Positions 22,613 to 34,656 are shown, numbered from the stretch's first letter. The stretch: DNA of 64,000 nt from Rhyacichthys aspro (GCA_036850595.1 CM072170.1:20107696-20171695); one strand, 5' to 3'. The notes: generated from the sequence alone by a model not told the origin. Numbers and translations are program-made.

Positions 22613-25600
22613 ATGTCCGCCTCTACAGGTTCCTCCCCGGTGGGCCATGGTTCGGGCCTGGGCCCCGGGATGAGTATTTTCCGATGGTTAGAAGTTCTTG
22701 AGAAAGAGTTTGACAAGGCTTTCGTGGACGTGGACCTGCTACTGGGGGAGATTGACCCGGACCAGGTTGACATCACGTACGAGGGCCGCCAGAAAATGAC
22801 CACATTGAGCTCCTGCTTCGCTCAGCTCTGTCACAAAACACAGACAGTGTTTCAACTTAACCACAAACTGGAGGTCAGTCTGTCCGCTGTCTCACACCAC
22901 CATTTCAGCTACTGAGACACATTAGAGATTTGTCTTAACAGTGGAAACCAAGTCACCCAATTTTTGGCACTCGCCCAGCCTTAACCAAACCCAAGCAATA
23001 ACGCAATGGAGTAAAAAACTGCAATAAAACTGCAACATAAACACTCTGTTTAGATGTTGATCTGACCTAAGGAAATAACTTGCTTTGAAATAACTACATC
23101 CAAAAAACAACAACAACAAAAAGTGGGCAGTGTACATGTTTTTTGAATTATATTAAAATAAAATTAAAAAACCCTTTCTCAAACTGATGGAGCCCTGGTT
23201 GATTTAATTGCAGTTTTAAAAGCAGTAACATACTGTAAAGGACTGGAGGTTGTCTGTATACTTATGTGTGTTTGTAGCAGCAGATATTGATAGCTTTCCT
23301 CTTTTATGCACTGCAGGCTCAGCTTGTGGACCTGCGCTCAGAAATGACCGAAGTGAAAGCTGAGAGAGAAGCGTTAGAACGAGAGGTCCACGATCAGCTC
23401 TTGCAGCTCCATTCTCTCCAGCTGCAACTTCATGACAAACAAGGAGAAGATGAGGACCCACAGGTGGTTAAAGACAAACTGGTGAGGACCGGGCTGGGCA
23501 ATTATTTTTCCCTAAGTGCCACATTAGAATCCGAGATACTAGTTGAGGGCCAGGCCAATAAGTTGAACTCGCTAATGCTCAATGAAGACACTTATTGTTT
23601 TGCCTACAGTTCAAATATGTGCAATATATACTGTATATTCCACATAGACAAGACTGACACACCACAGTCACAGCTGCACCCTCCTTAGTTTTAGATCCAT
23701 TCCATCCGTCTATTTTGTTCTAAAACCAGACCTGGCTCAACATTAACACCAGTATTAACACCTGAGAACACTTTAGACTCATAAACACACAAGTTAAGTC
23801 TAGTCACTTGATTACACTCCCTGTTAGACCAAAAAACCTGCGGAAACACTAATGATAACAGTATAAACACACATTTCCCCTGTGCTGCAGCTTCTGAACA
23901 GTCTAAATTTGCCCTTTTACTAGGCATATAATACATATTTACACAGCTGTCCCTCAGTTTATGAACAGAGTGTTATTAGCCATATTATTGTTGACACTAA
24001 TTTGCAAAAAGACTTCAAGTGATTCATTCCTTTTTAACACAGGCCTCCTGAGGGCCTGACAGGGGCAGGTCGAGGGCCTGATGTGGCCCCCGGGCCTTAA
24101 AATGACCAGGTCTGGGCTAGAGCAATTCATATTGAGCACGATGGTACCAGTTGGTGACTGCATTATAGTATATTATCAGCTGCATAAACACTGACATTGT
24201 ACAAACTCTTCACAAGTGTGAGAAATAAAACCTATTTTAAGAAAATTTTAAAATATTAGATGTATCGCTTTTAAAATATAGAAACGGGTAAATGTGTAGT
24301 GGTGCGAGAGGCTTCTGCAACAAATAGAAGATATTTTATGGATTATTTCCAGCTTTTTTAACTCAAATTTTGAAAGAATGAAGAAAGAAGGAGCTTTTCT
24401 TTTTATCATCATTTCACTTCATTTTATTCACTCACTCCTAACATGTCTCAAGTCTCTCAAGTCTCTTAAGTCTCTTCTAATTTTAATGCAACATAGACTG
24501 TAAATGCTGTGTTTTACAGCTTCTGATAAGAAAAGCTATTTTTTTTTTCAGTACAAATAAAACGTTATAGTTATTGATATAATTTGGACCAAAGTCACCT
24601 TCAGTTATTAGCTACCAGAAAAACAGACTTTTCTTGATATACGTGTGACAGAGTTTATATATGATTGTAATTTGCCTTTACTAGGAACAACAGATCGAAT
24701 CTAGAAAAAAAGAGAAGATGGTGGAGGCCAAGTTGGAGGCAGAAGTGAGATTATTTAAGAAGGAAAACGAGGCTCTGCGAAGACACATTGCGGTGCTGCA
24801 GGCAGAAGTGTATGGGGCCAGACTCGCTGCTAAGTACTTGGACAAAGAACTGGCTGGCAGGTAACACGCTCTGTCTAAACCTGGTGATACCAAAAACTTC
24901 TTGGTTTGACAAAATCTCCTCTGAACTCTGCTGGATTTCACTGGAGATGAAAGCTATTCATACACTGCCTGACCAAAAAAAAAGTTGGCTAAAAAAAAAA
25001 GGCCACACACTCTGCACTGTGAAAAGATTTATTTCCATCCAATGTTGCATTCATTTTTCACCCAGATCTCATATTGATGATGGGAGAGTGTGACTGTTGA
25101 GCCTTCTCCAGCACAAGATTCTCAATGGGGTTAAGATCTGGTCTCTGTGGTGGCCAATCCATGTGTGAAAATGATGTCTCATGCTCCCTGAACCACTCTT
25201 TTACAATTTGAGCCCAATGAATCCTGGCATTGTCATCTTGGAATATGCCAGTGCCATCAGGGAAGAAGAAATCCATTAATGGAATAACCTGGTCATTCAG
25301 GATGTTCAGGTAGTTAGCTGATCTCATTCTTTGGGCACATAGTGTTACTGAACCTAGACCTAACCAACTGCAGCAACCCCAGATCATAACACTGCCCCCA
25401 CAGGCTTTTACAGTAGACACTAGGCATGATGGGTGCATCACTTCATCTGCCTCTCTTCTTACCCTGATGCGCCCATCACTCTGGAACAGGGTATACCTGG
25501 ATTCATCAGACCACATCACCTTTTTCCATTGCTCCAGAGTCCAATCTTTATGCTCCCTCACAAATTGAAGGCTTTTTTTGCGGTTAGCCTCACTGATTAG

Positions 25601-28600
25601 TGGTTTTCTTACGGCCACACACCTTTTCAGTCCCAATCACTTGAGTTCCCTTCGCATTGTGCTTGTGGAAATGCTCTTACTTTCACTGTTAAACATAGCC
25701 CTGAGTTGTACAGTTGTTTTTCTCCTATTTGATTTTGTCAAACGTTTAAGTGATCGCCGATCACGATCATTCAGGATTTTTCTCCGACCACAGTTCTTCC
25801 TTGAAGACGATGGTTCCCCACTATCCTTCCAGTTTTTAATAATGCGTTGGACAGTTCTTAAGCCAATTTTAGTTGTTTCTGCAATCTCCTTAGATGTTTT
25901 CTCTGCTTGATGCATGCCAATGATTTGACATCTTTTCCACAACCGCAGGATTTGTCTTTCGACATGGTTGTTTCAGAAATTAGAAACCACTCACTGCATC
26001 AGTTGGGTTTAAATACCATGTTGCCAGCTGAAAGACAATCACCCATGCAGCAATTATCCAATAGGAGGCTCATACCTATTTGCTTAGTTCAATCCAGGTG
26101 GCGACTTTTTTTTTTTGGTCAGGCAGTGTAGTATTCTTGAATAACTTAATAATATAATTTCATGATAGGGTTTTAGCAGAGTGGTTAGCGCTCTTGCTTC
26201 ATAGCAAAAAGATTGTGGGTTCAATCCCCGGGCTGGCTGACACTTGATCCTTCTGTGAGGAGTCTGCATGTCCTCCCCATGTTACCGTAGGTTTTACCCG
26301 GGTCCTCTGGCTTCCTCTCACCGCCCAAAGACATTATTGTATAGGTGAATTGGTGACTCTAAAGTGCCCCAAGTGGATGAATGTGAGAGTGAATGGTTGT
26401 CTGTCAGTGTCTGTGTCTAAATGTAAGCCCTGCAACTAAGTGGCCATTGTCCAGGGTGTACCCTGCCCAAAGCTGCTGGAATAGGCTCTAGCCACCCACA
26501 ACCTCCAACGTTGACTTGAACAAACAGTATTTAATATTCACTCAATTTATTTCATTCTTACAATGTTCAACTTTATTTAATGCAGCAACATCACTGATCA
26601 GAACAACTTGTTAAACTATTTTAGTGATTAAAAGAATGAGGGTGAATTAAATAATGTTGTTAGGCTAACTGACTAGTCTGGTAACTCACCCAAATCAGGG
26701 AGTGACACACGTAAACTCTGCCAGAGCTGCTATTTTAGTGGCTTTTTGATTTGATTTAAATTCAATTCAGTGGGCCAACATTAACTCAAAACCTGACTTT
26801 CCTCCACTGCTTGTCTAAGGTCTGTGATGCGGCAGAGCTGCGTAACAGAGAGGACGTAGCCAGTCGTTCTTTGTGCTACAGTTAAACCTTAAACTCAAAC
26901 ACCGGTTTAATCAGACACTACAGAAAAAGTAGGTGAAGCTCTCAGTGAACCCCACTTAGCCCACCTGCTCTCAGTCCTCCGTCAGTCTTTCAGCTGTTCC
27001 TCAACTCATAAACAGTCTGTGAAGTAATTATCCTATCAAAGCAAAATCCAAACTAATGCACTTATAGGTTTAATCCACATGAGCTGTATCCAACTAAAAA
27101 GCGAAGGAAACAGACAGCGCTACCGCGGGATCTGTTGCACAGAGCTGAACACTTGGACCTCAGGGTGCTGCAGAGACTGGTTTATTTTCTGGTTATATTC
27201 TCATTTAGGCTCTCCAAAATCTCTTTAACTGATCCTAGCGTCCAAACTCTGTTTGCCTTTGACCAAAACTTGCTTTTACGGTCTCAGCGTCAGGCAGCAC
27301 ATTCCACTATGTATACGGAATGGATCAGTTCAATATGGGACAGCTTTTGCTAGGGCTAGCGGCTAGCTAGCTTTGTCATGGGGGAAAAACTACAACATTT
27401 AGTTTTCTGTGGGAATATGACTGTTATGTTGTTGAATTACGCTCCTCCCAAACTGTACCACAAAGCTGGACCCGCTTGGAAACCTTACCCGAAGGGTCCC
27501 CAAAGTGTAATGGTATGGCATACTTTTTGGGGACGCTTCGGACTCTTTTTGGTAATGGAAACACGACAGAACTGACCGAACTGCACCGTTCCAGTGGAAA
27601 TGCAGCTAAAGGAATCTCTGTAACTGACTCAGAGTTTAGATTAACTCTCTCTGTAAAACCCTGAAAACCCACAGTGTACCTCTTTCCAGGGTTAAAATAG
27701 TCTGCGCTTGGACTAAAACCTCTTTTTGAAATAGGGCCTGTATTGCTGTGAGTGATGAAATTAATAACCTAATCAGAGAGCTTCCTTAAAGCAGCAGAGG
27801 TGAAGGCTTAGTTAAACTCTGGATTAGAGATTAAAACCTGCCACAGGCCAGGTTAGGTTCACACAGCCAGTTGCTACTGTAACTTTAAAATATTTATTTC
27901 TAAATGAAATGCATCCGTTTTCAACTGATATTAAGTGAAATTTGTGCTTTTGATCCTTTTTTCCAGGGTGCAGCAGATTCAGCTACTGGGCCGTGATATG
28001 AAAGGACCAGCTCATGACAAACTGTGGAACCAACTGGAGGCAGAGATACATCTTCATCGACACAAGACAGTGATCCGAGCATGTCGAGGTCGCAATGATC
28101 CTAACAAACCTCTGCCTTCTCCTCTAGGTCATGTGAGTGTCAAAGACATGCCCCTTTCACTTTGTTCAATCAACAGCCTCAACTTAACGTAGGCCATTTC
28201 TTTTCACTGCAGGACCCAGAGATGTTGAAGAAAACCCAAGGTGTAGGTCCTATCCGAAAAGTAATCCTAGTCAAAGAAGATCATGAAGGCCTGGGCATCT
28301 CTATAACAGTAAGTCATTTTGACCTGGAACAGGCATTTCCATTCTTAAAAGGGTACAAAGAGTATAAGCATATAAATAGAAATAAAAGAAATAAGCATAT
28401 TGTAATCTCATCAACACATCTGTGGGTGGTCAGTGATCACGCCAATGTGATTGAAAGAGTGAAGAGAGTACAACCACTTTCCACAAATTTTCTTATTTAC
28501 CCGGAGTTTTGAAAAACCTTTGCGCATTTCCACCGACATTACCAACCTTCCCTCCGCACCAAACTTTTCCTGAAAAAAGTACCAAGTATAGGGACTTTTC

Positions 28601-31496
28601 AAAATCCCCGGGATTCTTGGGGAGTCATCCGTGAAAGGTTTCAGCAAGTACCTATATATTCATTCATTCATTTTATACCACTTAGTCCCCGTTGGGGGTC
28701 TGCCAGTGGCAGGAGCATATCCCAGCTTATGGACTTGGGCGGACAATGGCCAGTTAGTCATAGGGCTGACATTTAGACACAGACACCGACAACTATTCAA
28801 TCTCACATTCATTCACTAGGGGCCCTACTAGATTATCTCTAGGAGCATTTTAGAGATACATGCATGTCTTTGGGCGGTGGGAGGAACCCAGACAACCTAG
28901 AGGGAACCTACGATAACACAGGGAGAACATGCATTCTCACAGAAACGTTGAGTGTTGGCCGGTCTGGGGATTGAATCCATGATCTTCTTGCAGGAGCGCT
29001 AACCACTCTGTTATCCAGTGGCGGGCTTACCAAATTTGGGGCCGTTGGCAAACGTTTAAGAAGGGGCCCTTCCTCACGTCTGCCTTAGGTTGAGAGATTC
29101 TGTAGCCCCTCCACAATTGTCATACAGCAATACTTCAAACCAGAAAAGAAGCCAAACGTGTTTTTGACATTATTGTTCTTTGGGTTTAAAATCTTTACTG
29201 ATGTATGATACTGATGTATGATTTTAATTTACTTAAACAATTGAGAGCAAAACTGTTCTCACAATTACTGTCAGATCTAACACAAATTATATCAGTAAAA
29301 AGTTACATAAATAAAAAAGTAAGTAGCTACAACAAACAGCCTGGTACTGGTAATTAAAATATTAATTTGGTCATTTGGCTGCTTTTTGGGGCCCTTGCAT
29401 GTTGGAGGCCCTAGGCAATTGCCTACACTTGGCTAATGGTAAGCACGCCACTGCTGCTACCGTGCACCCCTATACCCATTTTGTTTACCTTCTGTATATT
29501 TGTATATAGATTGTTTTTGGTTTTGTATTGTTAACATAACTTGCACTACTTTCTACCTAGGCGTTGTTATTGTATTTTAAAAGTGCTTCTATGCTTCTTC
29601 TGTATTTTAGAAGTGCTTCTAAAACTGTGTGTGGGATAATTAAAGTGTTGTTGTGCCTTACCTTGTGTCTTGTCTAAATAAACAGGATTGTTATTGACAG
29701 TGACAGACACCAGCAAAGGCAAAGACAAAGGCAGAGGGGGTTTAGGAGGACAGTAAAGGTTTAGTAAAGTAAATTAAGTAAAAACAAAAGTAATATTGTA
29801 ATGTTATCATGTTTGAAGTGGATATATGGTCCAATGAGTCAGAAGAGTCTTCCTTGAGTCACCTGATGGTCATGCTTCTTTATTTATGCTGAGCCGTTCA
29901 CAGTGGTGTATAAGCATACTGCCAGTCTCTCTCACTACACAACTGAATTCTCTTAATCTATGCTTAATGTAATGAGTAATAAAACAAACCAACCAAACAT
30001 AGTCTTGTATAAATTTGACAAAATACACTAATACTCCTGGCTGTGTATTGTTTTCAGGGCGGGAAGGAACACGGTGTGCCCATCTTGATATCAGAGATCC
30101 ACCAGAGCCAGCCAGCAGACCGCTGTGGAGGGCTGCATGTGGGAGACGCTATTTTGGCTGTGAATAGCATCAACCTGCGAGACGCCAAACACAAAGAGGC
30201 TGTCACTATTCTGTCTCAGCAGGTTGGTATACAGATGTGTAATATGTTTCCTAGTCTTTCCATATCTTTATCTGAACATTTTTTGTCAGCGAGGGCAGAT
30301 TGAGTTTGAGGTGGTGTATGTGGCTCCAGAGGTGGACAGTGATGATGAGAATGTGGAGTATGAAGATGACAGTGGCCATCGTTATCGCCTCTATTTGGAT
30401 GAACTGGAGGAAGGAAGCAGAGCACAGCAGGGTAACAGCGCTGCCTCTCTGCAAGGTAGACAAGCACCACACTTGTTTTGACATTTTAATCTCTTTATGG
30501 TCATTACCTGTACACAATTTTAAAATCCATATTACTGGAAAATAATAGATCAAAAGGAATCTCTAAGTGGTGGCAAGTAGAAAAAAATTTCCACCCTTTA
30601 TCCTTTATGTGAGAATGGTCTAGAGCAGTGATCATCAACTGGGATACATCAGGCCCTCCACACCTTTCCATCCAGCACCCCAGCACATTTAAAAAAAAAA
30701 CCATAAGGGGAAAAACGGGTAGAGAAAACACATGAAATTTTGCTTATTTAGCCTAAATTAATTGTTTTTTCTGCAGTTTTTCCGCTAGCTGTTGTTTTAT
30801 TTATTAAATGTTTTTTTCCAACTTAAAATAACCTCAAAATCAAAGTTTAGAGTAAAAAAAGAAAAACAAGTAAAGATATTTAACAGTAATGAAATCTAAT
30901 AAAGTAATAAGAAAAAGCAAAAGGTAGGTATGTATTTATTTATTTAACTATACAATATATTTTAGTTTGAAAGTCTGCCCCCCCGCACCTGTGAAGAAAC
31001 AAGCTGGCCCGTCAAGCAAATTTAGTTGATGACCTCTGGTCTAGAGCCTATCCTGTAGGTGTGAGGTGTAATATACCTTGGACAATAGTCAGTTAATGAC
31101 ATACTGACACAAAGAAACATTCCCACTTACATTTATTCAAATGGGACATATGAAAAGATACATATAGATTTACCTATCCTGGTCCTGGAACATTTTGATG
31201 TGAGTCCAGTCAAACCCATATAAACTCATTTTTCAATTTGAACAGGGCTTACATTGTCAGGTGTAATGCTGAAATAGAGAGAACACTCTATGTTTATTTT
31301 GACCTTGAAGTGGCAATACATCAGCATTTTCAGATGCTAATGTTATTTTACATTAATTCAATTTGTATTCACTTTAGCTCTGGAGAAGATGACCCTCAGG
31401 AATGAACCAGAGAACGGTGATAAAGAAGAAAAGAGCCTTTCAAAGCCAGCAGACACAGAAAACCCCTCCTGGACCAGTCAAGCTATCACTCATTAA
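22613..31496 (+). CDS. gopc: Golgi-associated PDZ and coiled-coil motif protein
   Basis: Eight coding exons: 22613-22873, 23317-23481, 24685-24860, 27967-28132, 28213-28308, 30058-30222, 30290-30455, 31378-31496. All have GT-AG borders and matching phases, giving 437 aa (human about 454-462). The N-terminus reads MSIFRWLEVLEKEFDKAF. Exons 2-3 form the coiled coil that in mammals binds Golgi-associated proteins. Exons 5-7 form the PDZ domain, with the GLGISIT carboxylate-binding loop and GGLHVGDAILAVN. An acidic DSDDENVEYEDDSG segment follows. The known role is retention or lysosomal sorting of PDZ-ligand cargo such as CFTR at the trans-Golgi. The 8-residue alternative exon of mammalian neuronal isoforms is not seen between exons 2 and 3. 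The C-terminal tail after the acidic segment is short and diverged. Introns 3, 5 and 7 hold transposons. Confidence 0.97.
23488..24112. repeat. Possible hAT-like element in gopc intron 2
   Basis: The left side has gggctgggcaattatt and agtgccacatta. The right side, inverted, has gacctggtcatttta and gggccacatcaggcc. This resembles the ends of Charlie-like hAT elements, but I find no clean target duplication, so boundaries are tentative. Confidence 0.35.
24963..26128 (-). mobile_element. Tc1-like transposon in gopc intron 3
   Basis: Inverted ends CACTGCCTGACC followed by an A run and AGT are found on both sides, flanked by TA at 24961-24962 and 26129-26130, as expected for Tc1/mariner. The element is 1166 bp and carries one transposase on the minus strand, opposite to gopc. 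The TIRs are intact apart from A-tract length. Confidence 0.93.
25058..25942 (-). pseudogene. Tc1-family transposase, nearly intact
   Basis: One frame runs from ATG at 25942. The N-terminal half has paired helix-turn-helix features (KEIAETTKIGLRTVQRI, then GRRKILNDRDRR). The catalytic half shows WSDESRY (first D), QDDNARIHWA (second D) and RPDLNPIEN (E), in Tc1-like DD34E order. A single in-frame TGA at 25637-25639 interrupts it near residue 102. After PIEN the protein reads straight into a short tail ending at 25058, so part of the usual C-terminus seems deleted. The protein would cut and paste the element at TA sites; this copy is inactive as written. Confidence 0.92.
26166..26515 (+). mobile_element. 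tRNA-derived SINE in gopc intron 3
   Basis: The tRNA-like head has a box A-like tagcagagtgg and a box B ggttcaatccc, followed by the fish SINE body (gtgaggagtctgcatg, tgtctgtcagtgtc, ccattgtccagggtgtac, gctggaataggctc). Further copies or fragments of the same family are at 28660, 37850 and 42710. It is not a functional tRNA gene. Confidence 0.85.
26516..27966. other. gopc intron 3 remainder
   Basis: Non-coding. It includes paired motifs such as aaactctgnnttag scattered from 26640 to 27860 and an inverted stretch near 27470-27545 (accttacccgaagggtcccc against ggggacgcttcgg), suggesting one or more old MITEs. Boundaries are not resolvable by eye. Confidence 0.4.
28660..29480 (-). mobile_element. 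tRNA-derived SINE in gopc intron 5, split by a hAT MITE
   Basis: This is the reverse orientation of the 26166 SINE: the body is at 28660-28960, and the tRNA-like head near 28965-29015 (ggattgaatcc is inverted box B, gagcgctaaccactctg is inverted box A). The last few bases of the SINE resume at 29454 (ctgctaccgtgc), so the 438-bp element at 29016-29453 lies inside the SINE head. Confidence 0.85.
29016..29453. mobile_element. hAT MITE, 438 bp, nested in a SINE
   Basis: Ends CAGTGGCGGGCTTACCA and (inward) CAGTGGCGTGCTTACCA. The flanking 8-mers ctgttatc and ctgctacc match at 6 of 8 positions, consistent with a decayed hAT target duplication. No coding capacity. Confidence 0.85.
30626..31038. mobile_element. 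hAT MITE, 413 bp, in gopc intron 7
   Basis: Ends CAGTGATCATCAACT and (inward) CAGAGGTCATCAACT, flanked by an exact 8-bp duplication GTCTAGAG (30618-30625 and 31039-31046). No transposase. Confidence 0.92.
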
Positions 31497-31889
31497 AACT
31501 ATTCTTTATCTATACTATATCTTTCACCTAAAACAGAATCAAACAATCTCTAATGGACTAAGGGAGAATAAGTGTATGTACATGTTTATTTTATACCTGG
31601 GTCTCTTGGGTCATGAACATAAGCCGTAGACATAGATTGAATATAAAGCCACACCAGCCCCATAAAACATCCCTCCTAACCTAATACATGTGTCTTGGTG
31701 TATTTGATTTCACTTGCACAGTTTGATCAGTGGCAAATAATGCAGTGCATGTTGTTTAGATTTGTGTCTGTGCATTAGTGGAAAAGTAACAGAAACCTTG
31801 TGAAATCAAGTGTTGATCAGTAAAGTAAAGTGCTGACACTACACTGCTCACCAACCATCCCCTGCCCCCTCCCGTTTTAACCTTTATGC
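31497..31889. other. gopc 3' flank
   Basis: Presumed 3' untranslated region and flank after the gopc stop codon. No clear AATAAA was seen directly downstream in this stretch, so the poly(A) site is not placed. Confidence 0.4.
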
Positions 31890-32225
31890 CCTGCTGACGG
31901 AAATTTGTATAATTGGTATGTGTTTTTCAATGAATATCCATATCCATTGTATTTGTGTGTTGTAACTGTGTGAGATGTTTTTGTTACATTGGAACTGTTA
32001 ACTTGAAGATTTGTACCATAGACTTCCATTACAAAACAAATTTTTGACCCCACCTCCTAAAGTAAAGTGAAAAACTAATTTGCCTGCAATTTTCCATTTC
32101 TCTGCAGCTAACTTAATGAAGTTTTGTAAAAGTAGTCCAGCACATAAATGCCATATTTTAGCCCCTCCCACACTCTATTGTGACCCTTACAACAAATTGG
32201 CCTACCCATCCCACACATGCTTATG
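31890..32225. repeat. Left arm of a large inverted repeat
   Basis: Read on the minus strand, this arm (gtaggccaatttgttg, aggggctaaaat, aatggaagtctatgg, ggatatggat) matches 33636-33880 on the plus strand with moderate divergence. A third related copy at about 34040-34260 has the same orientation as the right arm. Confidence 0.75.
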
Positions 32226-32724
32226 TAAAGAAAATGCCATTTTATAAACTCACAGAAAGCCATAAAAGCATTATTTTTTTATTCCTTGGCCATGGCAGAA
32301 TAAAACAGGATTTCCCTCATGTTTTGCACTCATTTTGAAGGTAAATGTTTGTACTCATATTTAGTTGATTTATGCATTTCATTGTTCCCACTGAGGAACA
32401 ACCAGGCTTCATGACACAAACCAGAAAAATTAGGAATTTCCATAGCTTCTGTTAAACAAAATCTAAAAAGCAAATTTGTTCTGATATGGATAGTAAGGAC
32501 TGCTGCCTTCATGTTCAGCTTCACGAAATAAGATTTGAAGATGTGTGTGAGTGAGTGCATGTGTACGAATAGAAGGGAAAAAGAGGGGGTACAGATTTGC
32601 TGCTCATATATCTGATGACGAATACAAACTGGCACACAGTATTTTTTCACTTCAACCATTCTGACTAAAACTACATATCAAAACCATTTTAGTTAAAAAA
32701 TAATTTTTTTATACTGGTTTGCAG

Positions 32725-33612
32725 TAGGGATGCACTGATCCCATTCTCAGATCGAAAACTAGTCCCGATCCAGACAAAAAAGCTGGATTAGGTATTGGTC
32801 ATAGGTTCAATGTACTATGTGTGTCTGTGGCGCATACACCGTCAGGTATTGGGGAAGATGACATTTACTTTTATTATAAACTACTAAATTGTTATTGAGT
32901 AAAACCCACCGCACGTTGTGCAGCCTGCTGTCTCTGTGACCACTCAGACCTGTGACAGCAGCGGCTCACGAGAGCAGAGAAGAGTTAGCCTGGATCAGGG
33001 AGAGAGGAACATTAAGGGCAACCTGCTTTGTTTACAGTTGTTAACTATTGTTCAGTCTGCAGCTTCTTGTTTGCAGCGAGCTAAAGGAAAGCTAACTGTA
33101 GCTTATACTTTTAACAGTTTAACAGCCCCTCCACCTGAGCCCCACAATTAAAAAAAATGCCTCTGAGTAAAGACAGCACGTCTTTACTCAGAGGCATTTT
33201 TTTATTTTTAATGTAAAAACAGTAAAGCTACATACCCTAAAAATACATTAGGTGGTTTAGCTACTTGTCTCCCACCTGAGGATGGTTTCTCTTTCCTTTG
33301 GTTTGATCAATGCTGACCTCTGGGTTAGTAACCTACCACAAGAATCATAAAAAATGAATCATAAATACGAATTACTCTTTAACCTTAAGTTGACATTGTA
33401 TGTCTATACAATGGTAAAAGAGCTGGTCTTTATTTTTATTTGGACAAATCTACTTATTACAATAAAATGTAATAATAACCCCCATCGCCACAATGGGTCA
33501 TGTGACAAATACAAGGGTCTTTATTTATATGGTATATATTAAAATATCAGTTGGATTGGATCAGTATCTGATACCTGCAGATATTCAGAGCACGTGGATC
33601 GGTGCATACCTA
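32725..33612. mobile_element. hAT element, 888 bp, between gopc and cep85l
   Basis: Ends TAGGGATGCACTGATCC and (inward) TAGGTATGCACCGATCC. Flanks gtttgcag and gtttgtag match at 7 of 8 positions. No transposase frame. It lies between the two arms of the large inverted repeat and contains the 33151 hairpin. Confidence 0.88.
33151..33203. repeat. Perfect 24-bp stem hairpin with 5-base loop
   Basis: 33151-33174 and 33180-33203 are exact inverses around the loop agcac; the stem core is tgcctctgagtaaagac. The surrounding A and T runs extend the pairing a little. It lies inside a hAT element. Confidence 0.97.
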
Positions 33613-33629
33613 GTTTGTAGTCATGAATT

Positions 33630-33890
33630 ACACAAGTAGGCCAATTTGTTGTAAGGGTCACCAATTAGGTCAGTGTGCAGGGGCTAAAACGGGGCAATTT
33701 TGTGATTGACTTTATTTTTACAAAACTTCAGTTTTTAATTTAAAGGGGCTGGTCAAAAAATGTCTTTATAATGGAAGTCTATGTTACAAATCTTGTAGTT
33801 AATGGTTCCAACGTAACACAAACTTGTCACACAGTCAAAATACAAAGGATATGGATGAAACTCATGAAACACAAATGTTAAAATTTATTG
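33630..33890. repeat. Right arm of the large inverted repeat
   Basis: Inverse of 31890-32225. Key shared blocks are gtaggccaatttgttgtaa, acaaaacttca, aatggaagtctatg and ggatatggat. Confidence 0.75.
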
Positions 33891-34039
33891 ACTAACTTGA
33901 TATAAATAAATAGATTTTCATGGCTAGGGAGCAATCACAACCAAAGTTATCTCAACAAATGCACCTCACAACAACACAAATTTCTTTAGGGTATGCCTCT
34001 TTTGATGAAATGCTGAATGCTCAATGACCATAAAATCTG

Positions 34040-34260
34040 GATTTAGAAAGAAAGTCAGAGGAGATAAAATTTTGTGATTCTCTTTAATTTTACCAAATTT
34101 TCTGGAGTTGCAGAAAATTAAATTACAGTAAAAAAAATTTTAAACTTTCATTTAAAGGGGGTGTAAAAAAAAAATTCTAATGGAAGTCCATGGTACAAAT
34201 CATGTAGCTAACAGTCCCAAAGTAACTTTTTTGTTCAATCTGACATTATACAAAAAGTAA
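34040..34260. repeat. Third copy of the inverted-repeat unit
   Basis: Same orientation as the right arm: gataaaattttgtgatt, tttaaaggggg, aatggaagtccatggtac, caaagtaac. More diverged than the first two arms. Confidence 0.65.
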
Positions 34261-34656
34261 TAATGCACCAAAATCAATCATCTCTTTTATTATTCAGATG
34301 GGTCTGCTTTAACTTCATTTTATGGCATGTGACAATATGTTCCATCCACAGGAACAGTGGCTCAGGAGGGAGAGCAGGGTGCCCAATAACTGGAAGTTTG
34401 GCTATTAGATTCCCACTGGCACCATTGGTTTGGCAGCCTGTCACTTTGTTAGTCTGCCCCAGGGCAGCTGTGCCTGCAGAGGGAGCTTACCACCACCACA
34501 GTGTGAATGTGGCATGCAACATTAACCATTTAGGAGCATGCACAGTAACAATTTTTAACCCATCTATGTAACCGTAAAACAGATCACCATAAGATTTTAT
34601 CAAAAATCTCCCTTTATGTGTTTGGTAAAGTGCACAAATGTACTCTAACATTAAAT

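Noticed and set aside
26166..26240. Possible tRNA gene (box A and box B present)
   Set aside because: The head is followed by the fish SINE body and cannot form a full cloverleaf; it is a SINE.
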